Shown: positions 20,684 through 32,166 of the stretch, piece by piece | Layout of the letters: each line of letters opens with the position of its first letter | Numbering within the stretch: the stretch's first letter is position 1 | Source: Bilabrum cf. latius | Taxonomy: Eukaryota > Bigyra: Bicosoecida > Bigyra > Bicosoecida | Length of the DNA: 64,000 bases | Reading direction: 5' to 3' | Assembly (NCBI GenBank): GCA_965178125.1 | Contig: OZ237737.1 | Span: 186,001-250,000, forward strand | Made by a program: the position numbers and the translations under genes | Notes under the pieces: model-generated | The model's input: only the letters and a program-made list of their open reading frames with translations | What the model was told of the DNA's origin: nothing | Database searches by the model: none

Positions 20684-23617
20684 ATGGAGGCCGTAATCAT
20701 AGGCTACAGTGCCCGCGAACTCAGCATCGGCGGCTTGGCATTCTTGTGCTTTTGGATCGGCTGGCTGCAGTTGAGCTCGTTTTGGGCTGTTTGCGCCGCT
20801 GCTCTGGCAGTTTTCCTTGCAAACATCCCGACAAGGCAGAAAACAGAAGATGAGCAAATTGATAGCGAGCTCAAGAAAGAAGGTAGCCACCTCCGCCTGC
20901 TTCGACCACTCAGGCTCAACGACCTCGACGCGCGAGACAGGCCGCAATGGCTTGTCTCGCAGGATCATGACCGCGTTCGGTGGCTGAATATGGTGCTCCA
21001 GGGGGCTTGGGTCAACGTAGGTGATGCGTATGAACCTATGCTTCGCGATATGTTGTCTGGCATGCTGAAACCAGTCTCCAGCATGGTGGGCCCGCTAGCT
21101 CGCTTCATCCCAGGCGTATCGGCCTCTGACATCCGCATGCGCTGCGATGTAGTTTCGTTTGGTCGAAGCGCGCCGCAGTTTACGTCTGCGCGAGGCCGGC
21201 CTGTGGACGAGGCTACCGGTGTGCAGGTGGACGCCGAGTTGGACTGGTGGCCGGGAGCTGTGCCCGAGCATTTTCCCCCGCGGGCAGCCACGGCCCCGGA
21301 CGACGAGGAAGACCACCACGACGCGGGCTCAAAATCCACCGCAGCCGAGAGGGCAGAGCGCCGCGAGCTGGAGCGCATGCGCCAGGAGGCCCACCGCGTG
21401 GGGCTCGTGGTGGCCATCTCAGCGCACGTCGGGAGGGTCCGCCTCTTGGCCGTCAGAGCCGTCGTGAAGAACCTCCGAGCGATCGTCCGGCTCTCATTCG
21501 AAGGCCCCCAGCCCACCGCCCCGTTCTTCGGCTCTTTGGGCATCTCCATCGTGGGTACCCCCCGGGTGGACTACGACATCTCTGCGTGGGAGAGCCTCCA
21601 CCCCCTGGACCTCTGGTTCGCGAGGGACCTCCTGGATGGGGTCATCCGGAATCAAATATCCAACCTGCAGGAACCGGCCCGCATCTCGATCCCGCTGGCG
21701 GGGTCCGATGCCGCCGACGAGTCGGTCAGGCAGCGGGCCCCGGAGCTGGCCCCGGCAGACTCCCAGGTCGCAGCGGTGGCCATCGTGCGCGTGCGGGGGC
21801 TGGTGCTGGACCCTGCTGGTGGCCAGGCCGCTCTCGCCGGGTCTGCAGAAGCAGCCCTGCTGGCAGAAGAGACTGTGCTCCCATGGGGCGCCGGGAGCGT
21901 GGATGGGTAGGATGAGGATAGCATGGGGGGGAAAGGAGGGGACGGAAGGGACAGAGGGGTGGGTCTGGGCGCAGCGGGACAGGCGGGCGGGCAGGGACTC
22001 GGAGTTGGAATGGGTCCGAGGAGCCCGGGAGCATTGCGCGGCGGCGTGCTGCCCCCAATCGCGGCTCCCGTGGAGGTGCCTGCCGGTTCTCTTGCCACCC
22101 TCAGTGCCGGGCTGGAGCTGCTGGGGAGGGCAGGGACCGTGCAACGGCAGGAGGCGAGTATCTTGCCGGTGGGCTCTGGCGTGTCGCGTGCAAGTGCATC
22201 ATCCGGCGGCGTGGCTGTTTCCTCCGCAGCTTCCTCTTCTTCCCGTTCTGCCCCATCTGTGGGCGAGTTCCTCTTCCTTCTGTCCGACAGCCAGCTGCCC
22301 CAGGCCAGGGCACTCGCGCAGGAGGAGCAGGGGGCCATCCAGGCAGTGGCCAAGAAACTGGCGGACAAGGACGGCGGGAAACACGGCTCTGAGGCGAGCA
22401 AAGAAAGCGACCGGCGGTTGGGAGCGCCTGCGGGGCCACCCACTGACATTCATGGGCTGCCCGCAGCGACGCGCAACAAGCTGCGCAAGCTAGGCGAGGA
22501 TGTGGCCAGGCGGGCGCGGGGAGCCACAGCGATCGTGCAGGCCGCGGGGAAGGTGAGGGGGGAGGCCAGCGGGCAGCATGGATCGAGAGAAGAGGCTGGT
22601 CCGGGTGCGCCTGGCAGCAGGAGTCAGCCGTTCTCCTTCTCGGCCAGGGTGCCGGTGGCCGGCCCTGCTGCCTCTGGGATGGGCGTGGGCGTGGACGGCC
22701 GCACGGCGCGCTGTTCCCTGGCGGTGCTGAGTCACAGGGGCAGGACGGGCGAGCTTAGGTGTGACGTCACTCTGCTGGCGCTGAGGCGGGCCCCCGCTCT
22801 CACCCGGGGACCGCCTAGCGGTGGCGGGGGCACGGGTGCAGACACGGCTCGAGTGGAATCGGAAGCGGGTGCGGGTGCGGGTGCGGGTGCGAGCGCGGGG
22901 CGGGACAGCAGCCAGGGCATGGGGCGGACTGCGGTCGAGGCTGAGGACCGTTCGGGGCTTGGGCTGCTTGCGAGAACGTCGGGGGCCGGTGAAGATGCAT
23001 TGCGCGGTGGTGCGCCTAGCCGGGGAGCCGGAAGTGCAGCGGTCCACGATGAGGTGAGGCATCGGCTCCGATCGCTGGCGGGGTCTGTGCCCGCGGCATG
23101 GCCCACACGAGGGGTGCTTCCAGGTCTTCTGGTGGTCCGTGTGACGAGTGCACGGCTGGAGGGGGCGGGGCTGGAACTCCCCGGACCTCGTCTTCCGAGC
23201 GGGTCGCTGTCCCTGCGGCTGGGAGCCCGGTCCTCGTCCTTGGGCCCGGTGGGCGTGCGATCCGCCGGTGTGACGAGTGGTGATGCGGGTGCCGGTGGAC
23301 AAGGGGGTGCGATGAGGCCTTCGGCGGCTGCAAAGTATCGGTTGAGTTTCGACGAGGACGCCAGGCTGCTGGCGCGTGACGCCGTCACGCAGAGGCTGCA
23401 GCTCTCGCTGTCTCTGTCGAGGGAGGACGGGACAGCGAGAGAGCGCGATGGCGAGCTGCACGGCTCGGTGGACCTGAGCCAGGTGGCGCTGCAGCCGCGG
23501 CTCTTCCTGCAGGCTCGGGTGCCTGTGCGAGCATCCAGGTCCGGGGAGGCGGGGCAAGTGCTCCGGGGCACGATTGGGATCACGCTGACGCTGCGGCCAT
23601 TTGTCGGCATCCCCTGA
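20684..23617 (+). CDS. SMP-domain lipid-transfer protein (tricalbin/extended-synaptotagmin type)
   Basis: A 977-aa single-exon gene with one in-frame TAG (21908-21910) and TGA stop. After a short N-terminus comes a hydrophobic hairpin (GLAFLCFWIGWLQL, then AVCAAALAVFLANI, about residues 14-48) typical of the ER anchor of E-Syts and tricalbins. Residues about 85-345 resemble the SMP domain: DRVRWLNMVLQGAWV, FIPGVSASDIRMRCDVVSFG, VDAELDWWPG, LRAIVRLSFEGPQP and VDYDISAWESLHPLDLW. SMP dimers carry glycerolipids between membranes at ER contact sites. The C-terminal half is Gly/Ser-rich with beta-rich segments; a C2 domain is expected in the family but I cannot identify one with confidence. I chose the ATG at 20684 because it directly precedes the hairpin; an upstream in-frame ATG at 20435 lies only 7 bp from the previous stop codon. 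Confidence 0.75.
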
Positions 23618-23747
23618 ATGGGAATTGATCGATTACTTCTAACTGTACGGTTAATCGCAGATCTCCCAACACGCTGTGCACGGTTGAGGCAGTTGCAGCG
23701 CACGAACCTGCCAGTGTCCACGCCAACGGTGGCATCATTAGAGCAGC

Positions 23748-25467
23748 ATGATAGCGGCAGCACTTGCTTTGGCTGCATGCGCAGCAGGGTCTGATACTGT
23801 TCAGATCCCTGGTCTTGGCGGAGTCGCCGGGAATGTGCTGCAAAGCTCCCGCGAGTTTCTCGGAATACCGTACGCCAAGCCCCCAATCGGTGACTTGCGC
23901 TGGGCCGCGCCTAAACCCTTCGGTGGCTGGAACGGCACAAGAAATGCGACGCAGTATTCGCAGAATTGTGCTCAGTATGGATCGTTCAACCCACCCATGG
24001 GCAATACAAGCGAGGACGTTAGTGACCCACGGAATGAACTCTTTGTGTGATTCACATGTTCGACTTGGTGTTCTCGCTACGCAATACTCGTTGTTGTAGC
24101 CATATCTATCCACGCAGTGTCTGTACCTGAACATTTTTGCGCCAGTGTAGGCACCAGTGTTGCGAGCATCTGCTGTCATGCCTTCGGCGGAGCCGCTTCC
24201 AGTTCTATTCTACATGCACGGGGGTTGTTACGAGAATGGCGGGTCCAACGAAGAGCGATTGAACGGGACTTACTTCATCCAACGAACAGGGCAGAAGGTC
24301 CTTGTCGTCGTCGTGAACTACAGACTGAGTATCTTTGGTTTCCTCGGCGGCGACGCGCTCAGGGACGCCGGCGCTGGAGGGACCACGGGCAACTGGGGGA
24401 TGCTGGATCAGAGGCTGGCGCTCGAGTGGACCTACAACCATATATCTGCCTTCGGTGGCGACCCGAATAACATCATGATATTCGGGGAGAGCGCAGGGGC
24501 GGGCTCTGTGGCCAACCACTTGGTGCGCCCCGCCTCGATGAAGTACTACCACCGAGCCGCCGCCTAGTCGGGTGCCTTCGCCGAGTGGATCGCAAACCCG
24601 GGGCAGTGGGCACAGGCACAGTACGACAAACTTCTGTCCATCACGGGTTGCAAGGATCCGTCCTGCCTCCGCGCCCTAGACGCAGATGCCGTAAAGAAGG
24701 CGGGCCCGGAGGCAGGGTATGTCCCGTCCCCCGTCCCGCTCGAGGGCTTCCCCTCCCAGCTCAGGTGTGTGTGGGCACCCGTGGTGGACGGAGTGGAGCT
24801 GAAGGCGCACCCCGCCACGCTGGCGCGGCAGGGACAGCACGCCAACGTGCCGTTTTTGCTGGGCACCAACAGGGACGAAGGGGCCTCCTTCATGGGAGGC
24901 CGCACGCTCAAGAAGGCCACTGCCGCCGACCTGCTAAAGTACCTGACGCAAGACCTGCAGCTGAACCAGACAGTGGCAGATGCGGCTCTAAAGATTTACA
25001 ACCCCGATAGCTTCAACGACACGGACTGCTGCAGCCGGTACTTCTGGGCAGCGACCCAGATGCTGGGCGACCTCACCATGACGTGCGCTGCACTTGACGC
25101 GGCGACCTGGTGGAAGCAAGCAGGCGGGGCCCCGGCGGTGTACAAGTACTATTTCACGCACGCCCATGCCGGCAGTCCCTTCGTCTCTCATGCCTCGGAT
25201 ATCCCCTACGTCTGGCACGTGGACCCGCTCTTGGATCCGCAGGCGGGAGGGACCGTGGTGTCCGACCACATGAACGCCTACTGGTCCAACTTCGCGAGCA
25301 CGTCAAACCCGATGAAGGGGCCCCAGGCGAGCGCGGATCTGCCTCAGTGGCCCGAATTTCAGGCAGGGAACAAGGTCACCCTGCACATTGGGGACAGCTC
25401 CTTCCCGGCGCCGTCCCACGAGACCAAGTGCGCATTCTGGGGCTCGGTGGGCTACCTGCCTCGATGA
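23748..25467 (+). CDS. Secreted type-B carboxylesterase/cholinesterase-like hydrolase
   Basis: Two exons, 23748-24017 and 24118-25467, joined at a GTTAGT donor and CACGCAG acceptor so that NTSED runs directly into CLYLNIFAP, the expected family junction. A signal peptide (MIAAALALAACAAG) suggests secretion. Family landmarks: REFLGIPYAKPPIGDLRW, oxyanion-hole segment FYMHGGCYENG, nucleophile elbow FGESAGAGSV, catalytic Glu in GTNRDEGASF and probable catalytic His in FVSHASDIPYVWH. The triad appears intact. In-frame TAG at 24148-24150 and at 24565-24567; the second gives RAAA-Gln-SGAF, where the family has an almost fixed Gln-Ser-Gly. The stop is TGA. The substrate cannot be inferred. The last codons lie in the first unit of a 34-bp tandem array. 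Confidence 0.92.
24565..24567 (+). other. Reassigned TAG codon at the conserved Gln of the esterase QSG motif
   Basis: The codons read Arg-Ala-Ala-Ala-TAG-Ser-Gly-Ala-Phe. Type-B carboxylesterases have a near-invariant Gln before Ser-Gly about 25 residues after the nucleophile elbow, so TAG is best read as Gln here. Confidence 0.9.
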
Positions 25468-25606
25468 GGCAAAGGGCTCGGTGGGCTACCTGTCTAGGTG
25501 AGGCAAAGTGCTCGGTGGGCTACCTGCCTAGGTGAGGCAAAGGGCTCGGTGGGCTACCTGCCTCGATGAGGCAAAGGGCTCGGTGGGCTACCTGCCTAGG
25601 TGAGAA
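25440..25606 (+). repeat. Five-copy 34-bp tandem array at the esterase 3' end
   Basis: Units begin with GGGCTCGGTGGGCTACCTGC or close variants at 25440, 25474, 25508, 25542 and 25576, head to tail with no spacers. The first unit contains the last esterase codons (GSVGYLPR) and its TGA; the other four lie downstream. Units differ at a few positions (for example CTCGATGAG versus CTAGGTGAG). Confidence 0.93.
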
Positions 25607-25871
25607 GATGGGCCTAGCGGGTTGGGTCGGCGCTCGCGGCTAGCTGAAGTGGGGACTAGTACGGTCCTCGAAAAACAGAGCAAGTGGGGTTGTTTGTGGG
25701 TGATGTCCAACAGCATGACTGATCAGCATGATCAGGCTCTTGGTTGGACCTCAGCAACAAGATCCGGATTGCTGGTGGCAAGACTACATCTGACCGATTC
25801 TTGCGTCCAAGATACTGTATACATACTGCCACAAGTCAGCCAGGGCATCTGATCCGATCAGTCAACTCCCA

Positions 25872-27593
25872 TCAAGATATCACGCAGCAAGGGCACCACG
25901 AAGCACCTTTCTGGTCATGGGCTCCAGCACCCCTCTGCACTTGCTCACCGTAGGCATTACGGCGGCCTAGCAGCTCTCGTTCCTTGCTGGAGACACTAAC
26001 GTCGGAATCGTTGCTTTCTCTGCTGCCAACTGGCACGCCGGGAGTGCCGGCAAAATTCGGGCGCTCGCTGCCACTGGCGAGAGTTCCATACGGCCCACCG
26101 GGTGGGACTCCTTTCGCACCCCGCCGCGATATGCCCTCGTTCTCCAGGCTTTCGCCCCTTCCGTTAGGATTTGGAGGTGTCGCAACCCCACTCGCACGCT
26201 GCTGCCGCTTCGTCGGTACTCCCTGCTCCATCTAGGCTGCTGCAGCGTCATTTCGAGTACCAGTGGTGCCAACCGCACTGGCCCCAACAACCCCTTCCAC
26301 ACCAGATACTGCCGCTGCGCCACCAGCAATACCATCAATTATAGCACCAGCACCCCCAGCCCCAGCCCCAGCACCAGCACCCCCAGCACCAGCACCCCCA
26401 GCACCAGCAGGACCAGCACCAGCACCAGCACCAGCACCAGCACTAGCACCAGCACCAGCACCAGCACCGCCACCGCCGGCCCTCCTTACCATAGCAAGCT
26501 TGCCGAATGCTGTGTGCCTCCACCGTCCAAATTCTTCTCTGAGTCCATCTACACTGCGTAGAACCTACATTTGAAGCTCGGCTGGCGCCCTCAGCGACCG
26601 CAGCCGGGCAGATATCGCATCTCGGGCCCTGTTGCCTTCGGCTGGCAGCAGCGTGCGCACGATCCGGGAGTACTGCTCCAGCGTCTTCTCGATCGCAAGC
26701 TGGTTGCCCTTGCTCCGCCTTTCATTTGCCTCCGGCGTCCCGTCGTTGTGCTCTGCCCCCGCCCTCGAGATGTTGTCGCCCAGTGGCAAACACGCCACGC
26801 ACACGCCAGACAGAGGCTTTTTATCTGCGCCAGCCCCCCGCTCTTGGCAGGCCTCCACCAGCCTCCGAATCACGATCGGGCCGCCGCGCATGAAACACAG
26901 AAACACGATGCGACGGGTACCTTTGCCATCAGTAGCAGCGCCAGCCCTAGCACCAGCACCGCTCGCGCCTCCCGCGGCAGCACCTCCAGCAGCCCCCGCC
27001 TCCCCACTAGCGGGCTCGTGCTAGTAGGCCCACCCGCGCAGCCAATCAGGGCTGTACAGAGTTATGTTCATGTGCTAGCGCTGTGCCTGCCGCGTGCGCT
27101 CCACCATGCTGATGGGCACGCCGGGATCGTACGTGTAGTTGATGGAATGGATGCGGCGAGACTCTCTCAGCGCGTTGAGCCCGAACCTGTCCACCTTGTC
27201 TCTGCCGAAGACCGCCCGGTGGCACCTGTGCTGCCACTCGGCCGGGTCACTGGACGGGTTGATGGGCGAGTAGAGGTACCCGAAGTAGTTCTCCTCGGTC
27301 AGGTCCTTGTAGGCGGTGTGGGGGTCGCAGCCTGTCTCGGCCCCGTGGGGTGGCATCACGGCGATCCTGGGGCGGTCGGGCCACGCTTCAGCCGACAGGC
27401 GAGCGAGCGCTTCCGCTAGGCAGTGCATGGTTTGAGATCGATTCATGCCCTCGTGGCACACCGGAATGACGATGTCTCCCGGCCGCAGAAGCAACGTTTG
27501 CCTTGAAACGAGTGGCCCCGTTTCATCGTGGTAGCCTTTGGGACCGGGCTCGGGCGTGATGGAATCATCGTCATCTGTCATCGCAAACTGCAT
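25872..27593 (-). CDS. CX5R-motif phosphatase-like protein, copy B
   Basis: A continuous 573-aa frame with TAG as Gln (27075, 27021, 26565, 26232) and TGA stop at 25872. The N-terminal 330 residues are almost identical to copy A, including VCHEGMNRSQ and the FMRGGPIVIRRLV block, but the first 20 residues and everything after APAELQ differ. The tail has a long Gly-Ala-Pro tract and then a charged, Ser-rich end unlike copy A and about 300 residues shorter. The ATG at 27591-27593 is used; copy A has CTG at the matching codon, so initiation may really be at Met5. The function is as uncertain as for copy A. Confidence 0.65.
26340..26480. repeat. AGCACC/CAGCAC low-complexity tract
   Basis: A degenerate hexanucleotide tract encodes the Gly-Ala-rich spacer of phosphatase-like copy B on the minus strand. 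On the plus strand it appears as a Pro-Ala run, which I treat as a shadow. Confidence 0.85.
26576..27523 (-). repeat. Inverted duplicated gene block, copy B
   Basis: Reverse-orientation partner of 9871-10817, about 16 kb away. Near identity at the nucleotide level, including silent sites, points to a recent duplication or continuing gene conversion. The sequence diverges sharply at both ends of the block. Confidence 0.85.
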
Positions 27594-27712
27594 TCAGTAG
27601 GGCAATACAAAATGAAAATTTGTCGTTGCAACCGAGATGGACCCCGCCGGTACAAGTATGCACAAGTGTGGATACGGAGCGATACGGAGCGACGCATGCA
27701 AGAGTCCTGGAC

Positions 27713-27928
27713 TCAGCTCACCGTGCCACCAAGCCCCTCAAAAATCTTAACAGAATCTTCAAACTCGCTGGCATCAAGGCGCATTGGGCCTGCATACTTC
27801 TGCAAGCGGTCGTGACTGCCAGATTTATCCCTCATGGCATCGAAGTCCTCAAGGGAATCGCCAACGATCTGGCCGCTGAGCACCCTCCTCCATTCCACCG
27901 GTGGGAAGGTCGAAGCTTCGAAGCTCAT
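27713..27928 (-). CDS. Possible small gene or terminal exon, unidentified
   Basis: 71 codons from the ATG at 27926-27928 to TGA at 27713-27715. The frame stays open upstream to about 28000, where CCTTTTTGAGAG looks like a splice acceptor, giving up to 95 codons of normal-looking composition (for example FPPVEWRRVLSGQIVGDS and HDRLQKYAGPMRLDASEF). I do not recognise the protein and found no convincing upstream exon; the preceding gene on the same strand stops at 28100. It may be a small gene with a very short first exon. Confidence 0.4.
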   Translation of the reverse strand: MSFEASTFPPVEWRRVLSGQIVGDSLEDFDAMRDKSGSHDRLQKYAGPMRLDASEFEDSVKIFEGLGGTVS

Positions 27929-28099
27929 ATTTGCCTGATAGATGCTACTTGTCTCCAGCAGAGCGCTACGTGTGAGGTCTAAATAGCTATGTGGATCGGA
28001 CTCTCAAAAAGGTCACGTCTCCGTAGGCGCTTCCTTTTTTGCCACAATGACTTCTAAATATGAACGACTTTCTTCGACTTCGGTGTATACCGCGCACGT

Positions 28100-30719
28100 T
28101 CAAAGTCTAGGCCTCTTGCTGGAAGGAGAGCGAACCTGGTCAATGGGCGGACCATGCGCATTCTCTGCGCTGAGAGAATCGCTGGTTGCAACCGCTGCCG
28201 CACCATGACTTGAAGGTGGCAAAGTCTCATCCTGAGACGCACCAGTACCCGACCCCACTTCCCTCTTCCTCTTGGACCCGATCGAGGGAGACTCTGATCC
28301 CGATGCCGCACCTTCTGCCTTCCCAACGTGCTCCCCTTCGTGCTCACTCACCCCTACAGGCGCGCTAGAAGCAGATCCCTCCCCACCGCCTGCATTGCTC
28401 GAAGCAGATCCCTCCCCACCGGCTGCATTGCTCGAAGCAGATCCCTCCCCACCGGCTGCATTGCTCGAAGCAGATCCCTCCCCACCGGCTGCATTGCTCG
28501 AAGCAGATCCCTCCCCACCGCCTGCATTGCTCGAAGCAGATCCCTCCCCACCGCCTGCATTGCTCGAAGCAGATCCCTCCCCACCGCCTGCATTGCTCGA
28601 AGCAGATCCCTCCCCACCGGCTGCATTGCTCGAAGCAGATCCCTCCCCACCGCCTGCATTGCTCGAAGCAGATCCCTCCCCACCGCCTGCATTGCTCGAA
28701 GCAGATCCCTCCCCACCGCCTGCATTGCTCGAAGCAGATCCCTCCCCACCGCCTGCATTGCTCGAAGCAGATCCCTCCCCACCGCCTGCATTGCTCGAAG
28801 CAGATCCCTCCCCACCGCCTGCATTGCTCGAAGCAGATCCCTCCCCACCGCCTGCATTGCTCGAAGCAGATCCCTCCCCACCGCCTGCATTGCTCGAAGC
28901 AGATCCCTCCTCACCGCCTGCATTGCTCGAAGCAGGTCCCTCCCCACCGCCTGCATTGCTCGAAGCAGGTCCCTCCCCACCGCCTGCATTGCTCGAAGCA
29001 GGTCCCTCCTCACCGCCTGCATTGCTCGAAGCAGGTCCCTCCCCACCGCCTGCATTGCTCGAAGCAGATCCCTCCCCACCGCCTGCATTGCTCGAAGCAG
29101 GTCCCTCCCCACCGCCTGCATTGCTCGAAGCAGGTCCCTCCCCACCGCCTGCATTGCTCGAAGCAGGTCCCTCCCCACCGCCTGCATTGCTTGCCGCTGC
29201 ACCATTATCACTACCACTATCGCTGTCCCCATCGCTGTCGCTGTCGTCATCACTGCCATCTTCCATGTGCACTGCACCACCGCCGGCCACCTGCTTCATG
29301 CGGTCGGAAATCTGCTTGAGCTTGCTGGCAATCTCCTGCCTCTCCTGCACGTCCTCCTCTCGCTCCATGTACTGCGCCTGCACTGTGAACTCCGCTGCAT
29401 CGTGGTCCAGGATGTTTGGGAGCCGGTGCGGGGGCAGCCGAACCAGCTTGAGGGAGGCGGGCGGGACCTTCTCATCCGTTATTGCAGATGTAGCTACTGC
29501 AGGCGATAAAGACGATGATGAAGAGGAAGAGGAAGAGGAAGAGGAGGAGGAGGCAGACGATGCAGACGAGGCAGATGAAGACTGGGGCGCAGGTACAGCT
29601 GCACTGCCGCTGCCTGCTGCCCCAGCATCTCGACCCTCGCCCTCGCACTCGCCGTCGCCCCCCCCTTCCTTCGGCTCCTTGCCCTTGGCGTAGTAGCAGG
29701 GGTACTCCGGGTGAGCCTCCACCGCTCTCCTCCTCATCAACGACCGAGCCACGCCGCCCATGCATTCCACGAATGTCTGGCAGGGCGATATCCGCAGCAC
29801 CGTGCCGAATCTCGGCTGTCCCTTGTGCAGCTGGAACTGCGCGCCCTCCAGCGTGAACCTCACGTAGTCACCGGCCCGCAGCTCCCCCGGGTCCTCCTCT
29901 TCCACCATCCCCGTCATGTCAGCCACCTTCATCCCCTTGGGCACGGTCAGCACGTGCCTAGCCTGGCCCACGTTGCCCATGGGGTCCAGTCCTTTCTCGA
30001 TGAGATCCCGCGCGTCGTCGATTTCCTTGTTGCCGAACCTCTCCGCACGCGCCTGCGCGAGCTGCTCGGCCTCGCGCCGCTGCCGCACGTACGCCCCATT
30101 GATCTGGCGCGCGAGTCGGGTGGCGAGCCGCGCCGCGTGCAGCATGCCCACCTGGTCCTGCCTGCTCTTGAGCGGCTTGGAGATTGTCCTGTGCTTCTTG
30201 AGCGCGACCCGCCACTTCTCCTCGGCTTCCTCGGACAGAGGATCGGGCGCATCGATGAACTCTCTCTCCATGGTAGCAAGTGCGCCGGAATCGTGCAGCT
30301 GCTTCCATTCCTTGGGCACCTGCCCGAAGAGCCGGAGGAACCGCACAGCTAGGGCCGGTGGCAGCCTCTCGCCGGGCCCGTCGGGCAGTCTCAAATGCGG
30401 CGCCTTCGCTGCCGAGTCCCCCCGTCCTGCCCCAGGTGCAGCAGCCGCGGCTGACCTGGATCCTGGGCCCGACGCAGATGGTGGTGTTGGCGATGCTGCA
30501 CCATCTGCACTGCTGGTTGCATTGCTTTGTGCCACCGCCCTGCCCCTGCCCCTGCCCCTGCCCCTGCCCCTGCCCCTGCCCCTGCCCCTGCCCCTGCCCC
30601 TCCCCTTCTTTGGCCCTGCACCCTTCCCTTTCGATCCTGTTGCCTTCCCTTTCGATCCTGTTGCCTTTATGCCGCTCTTAGGATCCTTTCGCTGCTTCTT
30701 GGCGGGCCCCTGCTCCTTC

Positions 30720-30788
<69 letters not shown>

Positions 30789-32035
30789 GCGCTCCCACCT
30801 GCGCCCGCCTGCTCCTCCTTGCCCTACCCAGCGGTTAACCCCTGGGCAGCAGCACTCGTGGCGCTGGCTCGCAAGGCCATCCGCAGGGCCTACTGCTCAG
30901 ATACCATGGACGGCTGCAGGGCGCTGACGACGCGGCTGCGGCTCCTCTTTGCCTTCCGGCTCGCGATACTGCCAGTAGTGCGGCCCGTTCGCGCGGCCGG
31001 CACGTCATAAATAGGGCGTTGCTTCACTTCGGCAACCTCGTCGTCATCCTCATCGTCATCGTTGTCGCCATTGTCACCGTCATCGACCTGGTCCTCTTTC
31101 TCGTCTGCATCCGGCAGTTCCGGCGGCTCGTACTCAGCGAACTGCCTAGGTTGCTAGTAGGCCATGTTGTACCAGGCTCGGGGTAGGTCTGGCCCTGAGC
31201 TTCGAGTGTATGGCTCGCGGTGCTCTCTCCAAAAACTTTCGTCGTCCAAAAGGAGAGGCAGAGCAGTTCTGCGGTCGCAATACTAGAACTGCCAAAAAAG
31301 GCCGTGCTTTCCCTCCCAAGGGCACACCGCAAGATCCTAGATGTACAGGACGGCAAGAGCCCACTCTTCAGAGATGCCATGATCCTGCATGAATTTCCTG
31401 TACAGCTTTCTTTCTTCTTCGCCGTGCAGCAGGCTCTCGTCAACAACCAAAGCAGGCCATCGACCTGTCGGCCTTTGACAAGGGGCCATAACAAACTGGG
31501 CTGGAACCGCCCGCAAGGCCTTGCAGTAATCTTTCGATTCTAATCGAATGCTTTCCAGTTGCTCCAGCGACAATGGAGCTTCACTTTCGCTCTCGCTACC
31601 GCCGTCGTCCGTTGAGCAAGATTCAGATTCAGAAGCACATGCTTGGCCCTACTCATCGGCCGCTGAACCCCCACTCTCCATCTGACTATCATTTGAAGGT
31701 ATTTTCTATTCAGCTGCTGCTTTGGCAACTTCCTGCTAGATTGCAGAGAGGGGAAAACGCCAAAGATCGATTCGCGGTCCATTGGTGCAGGGAATAAAGC
31801 GTGTCTCTAGGTATGTCAAGGGTGTATTAGAGCAGCTAAAATATTAAGTATAGCCGAGGAAAATATCCGTGATGCTTACTTCGCGCTGCTTTGCTTGTCT
31901 AGCGGCCGCTTCGTCAACTTGCTCCAGGATGCTTGCTTGCATGTCACCCTCGCCATCACTGTCATCACTTTCGTCCAGAATCGCCTGCGCGTTGGACAGA
32001 GATTGATTTACTTCGTCCTCTTCGGAGTCGCTCAT
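28100..32035 (-). CDS. Large acidic, repeat-rich nuclear-type protein, weakly LIN9/ALY-like
   Basis: Exon 1 is 31880-32035 (starts MSDSEEDEVNQSL, GTAAGC donor). Exon 2 runs from about 31735 to TGA at 28100, total about 1,263 aa. In-frame TAG at 31706, 31649, 31337, 31283, 31154, 30890 and 30824. Parts, in order: an acidic N-terminus; a compact domain with RPTGRWPALVVDESLL and LAVCPWEGKHGLFWQF that loosely recalls a PWWP/Tudor-type module; an acidic hinge; Lys/Arg-rich stretches; a run of about 21 Ser; a Gly-Arg run; then LPPALAVRFLRLFGQVPKEW and PGELRAGDYVRFTLEGAQF, which weakly resemble the DIRP region of LIN9/ALWAYS EARLY; and 25 copies of an 11-residue Ser/Asn/Gly/Glu repeat before a basic C-terminus. 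A chromatin or transcription role is inferred from composition. The family assignment is tentative. Confidence 0.7.
28368..29191 (-). repeat. 33-bp coding minisatellite, about 25 units
   Basis: Unit of 33 bp encoding an 11-residue repeat of the type SSNAGGGEGSA on the minus strand. By counting NA residues I find 25 units. Variants (GGGEGPA, GGEEGPA, AAGGEGSA) are clustered, with Pro-bearing units at the N-terminal end, as expected from local unit duplication. The unit length keeps frame. Confidence 0.95.
30541..30600 (-). repeat. AGGGGC hexanucleotide microsatellite encoding Arg-Gly
   Basis: About ten CCTGCC-type units (plus-strand view) encode an alternating Arg-Gly run in the minus-strand nuclear-type protein, resembling an RG-rich nucleic-acid-binding motif. 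Confidence 0.9.
30723..30786 (-). repeat. CTG/CAG trinucleotide run encoding poly-Ser
   Basis: About 21 uninterrupted CTG units on the plus strand. In the coding frame of the minus-strand gene they read AGC, giving poly-Ser rather than poly-Gln. Confidence 0.92.
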
Positions 32036-32166
32036 GCCTACGCCTCGCTAGCCAGAGCGGACAACTGAAAGGTACTACCTGCGCATCGGGTAGGTTCCGC
32101 AGTAAATTCAGATCCGCCGATGGAACACGTGCCTAATTCGAAACGTTGGAACCTTTTAGCGCAAAG

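Noticed and set aside
25440-25606. CRISPR-like array
   Set aside because: Units are directly adjacent with no unique spacers, lie at a eukaryotic gene end and repeat its coding sequence; it is an ordinary tandem repeat.
28272-29693. Plus-strand ORFs with repeats of Pro/Ala or Arg/Ser type
   Set aside because: They are reverse-strand readings of the 33-bp minisatellite, whose unit length leaves several frames open. The minus-strand frame continues into conserved-looking sequence on both sides.
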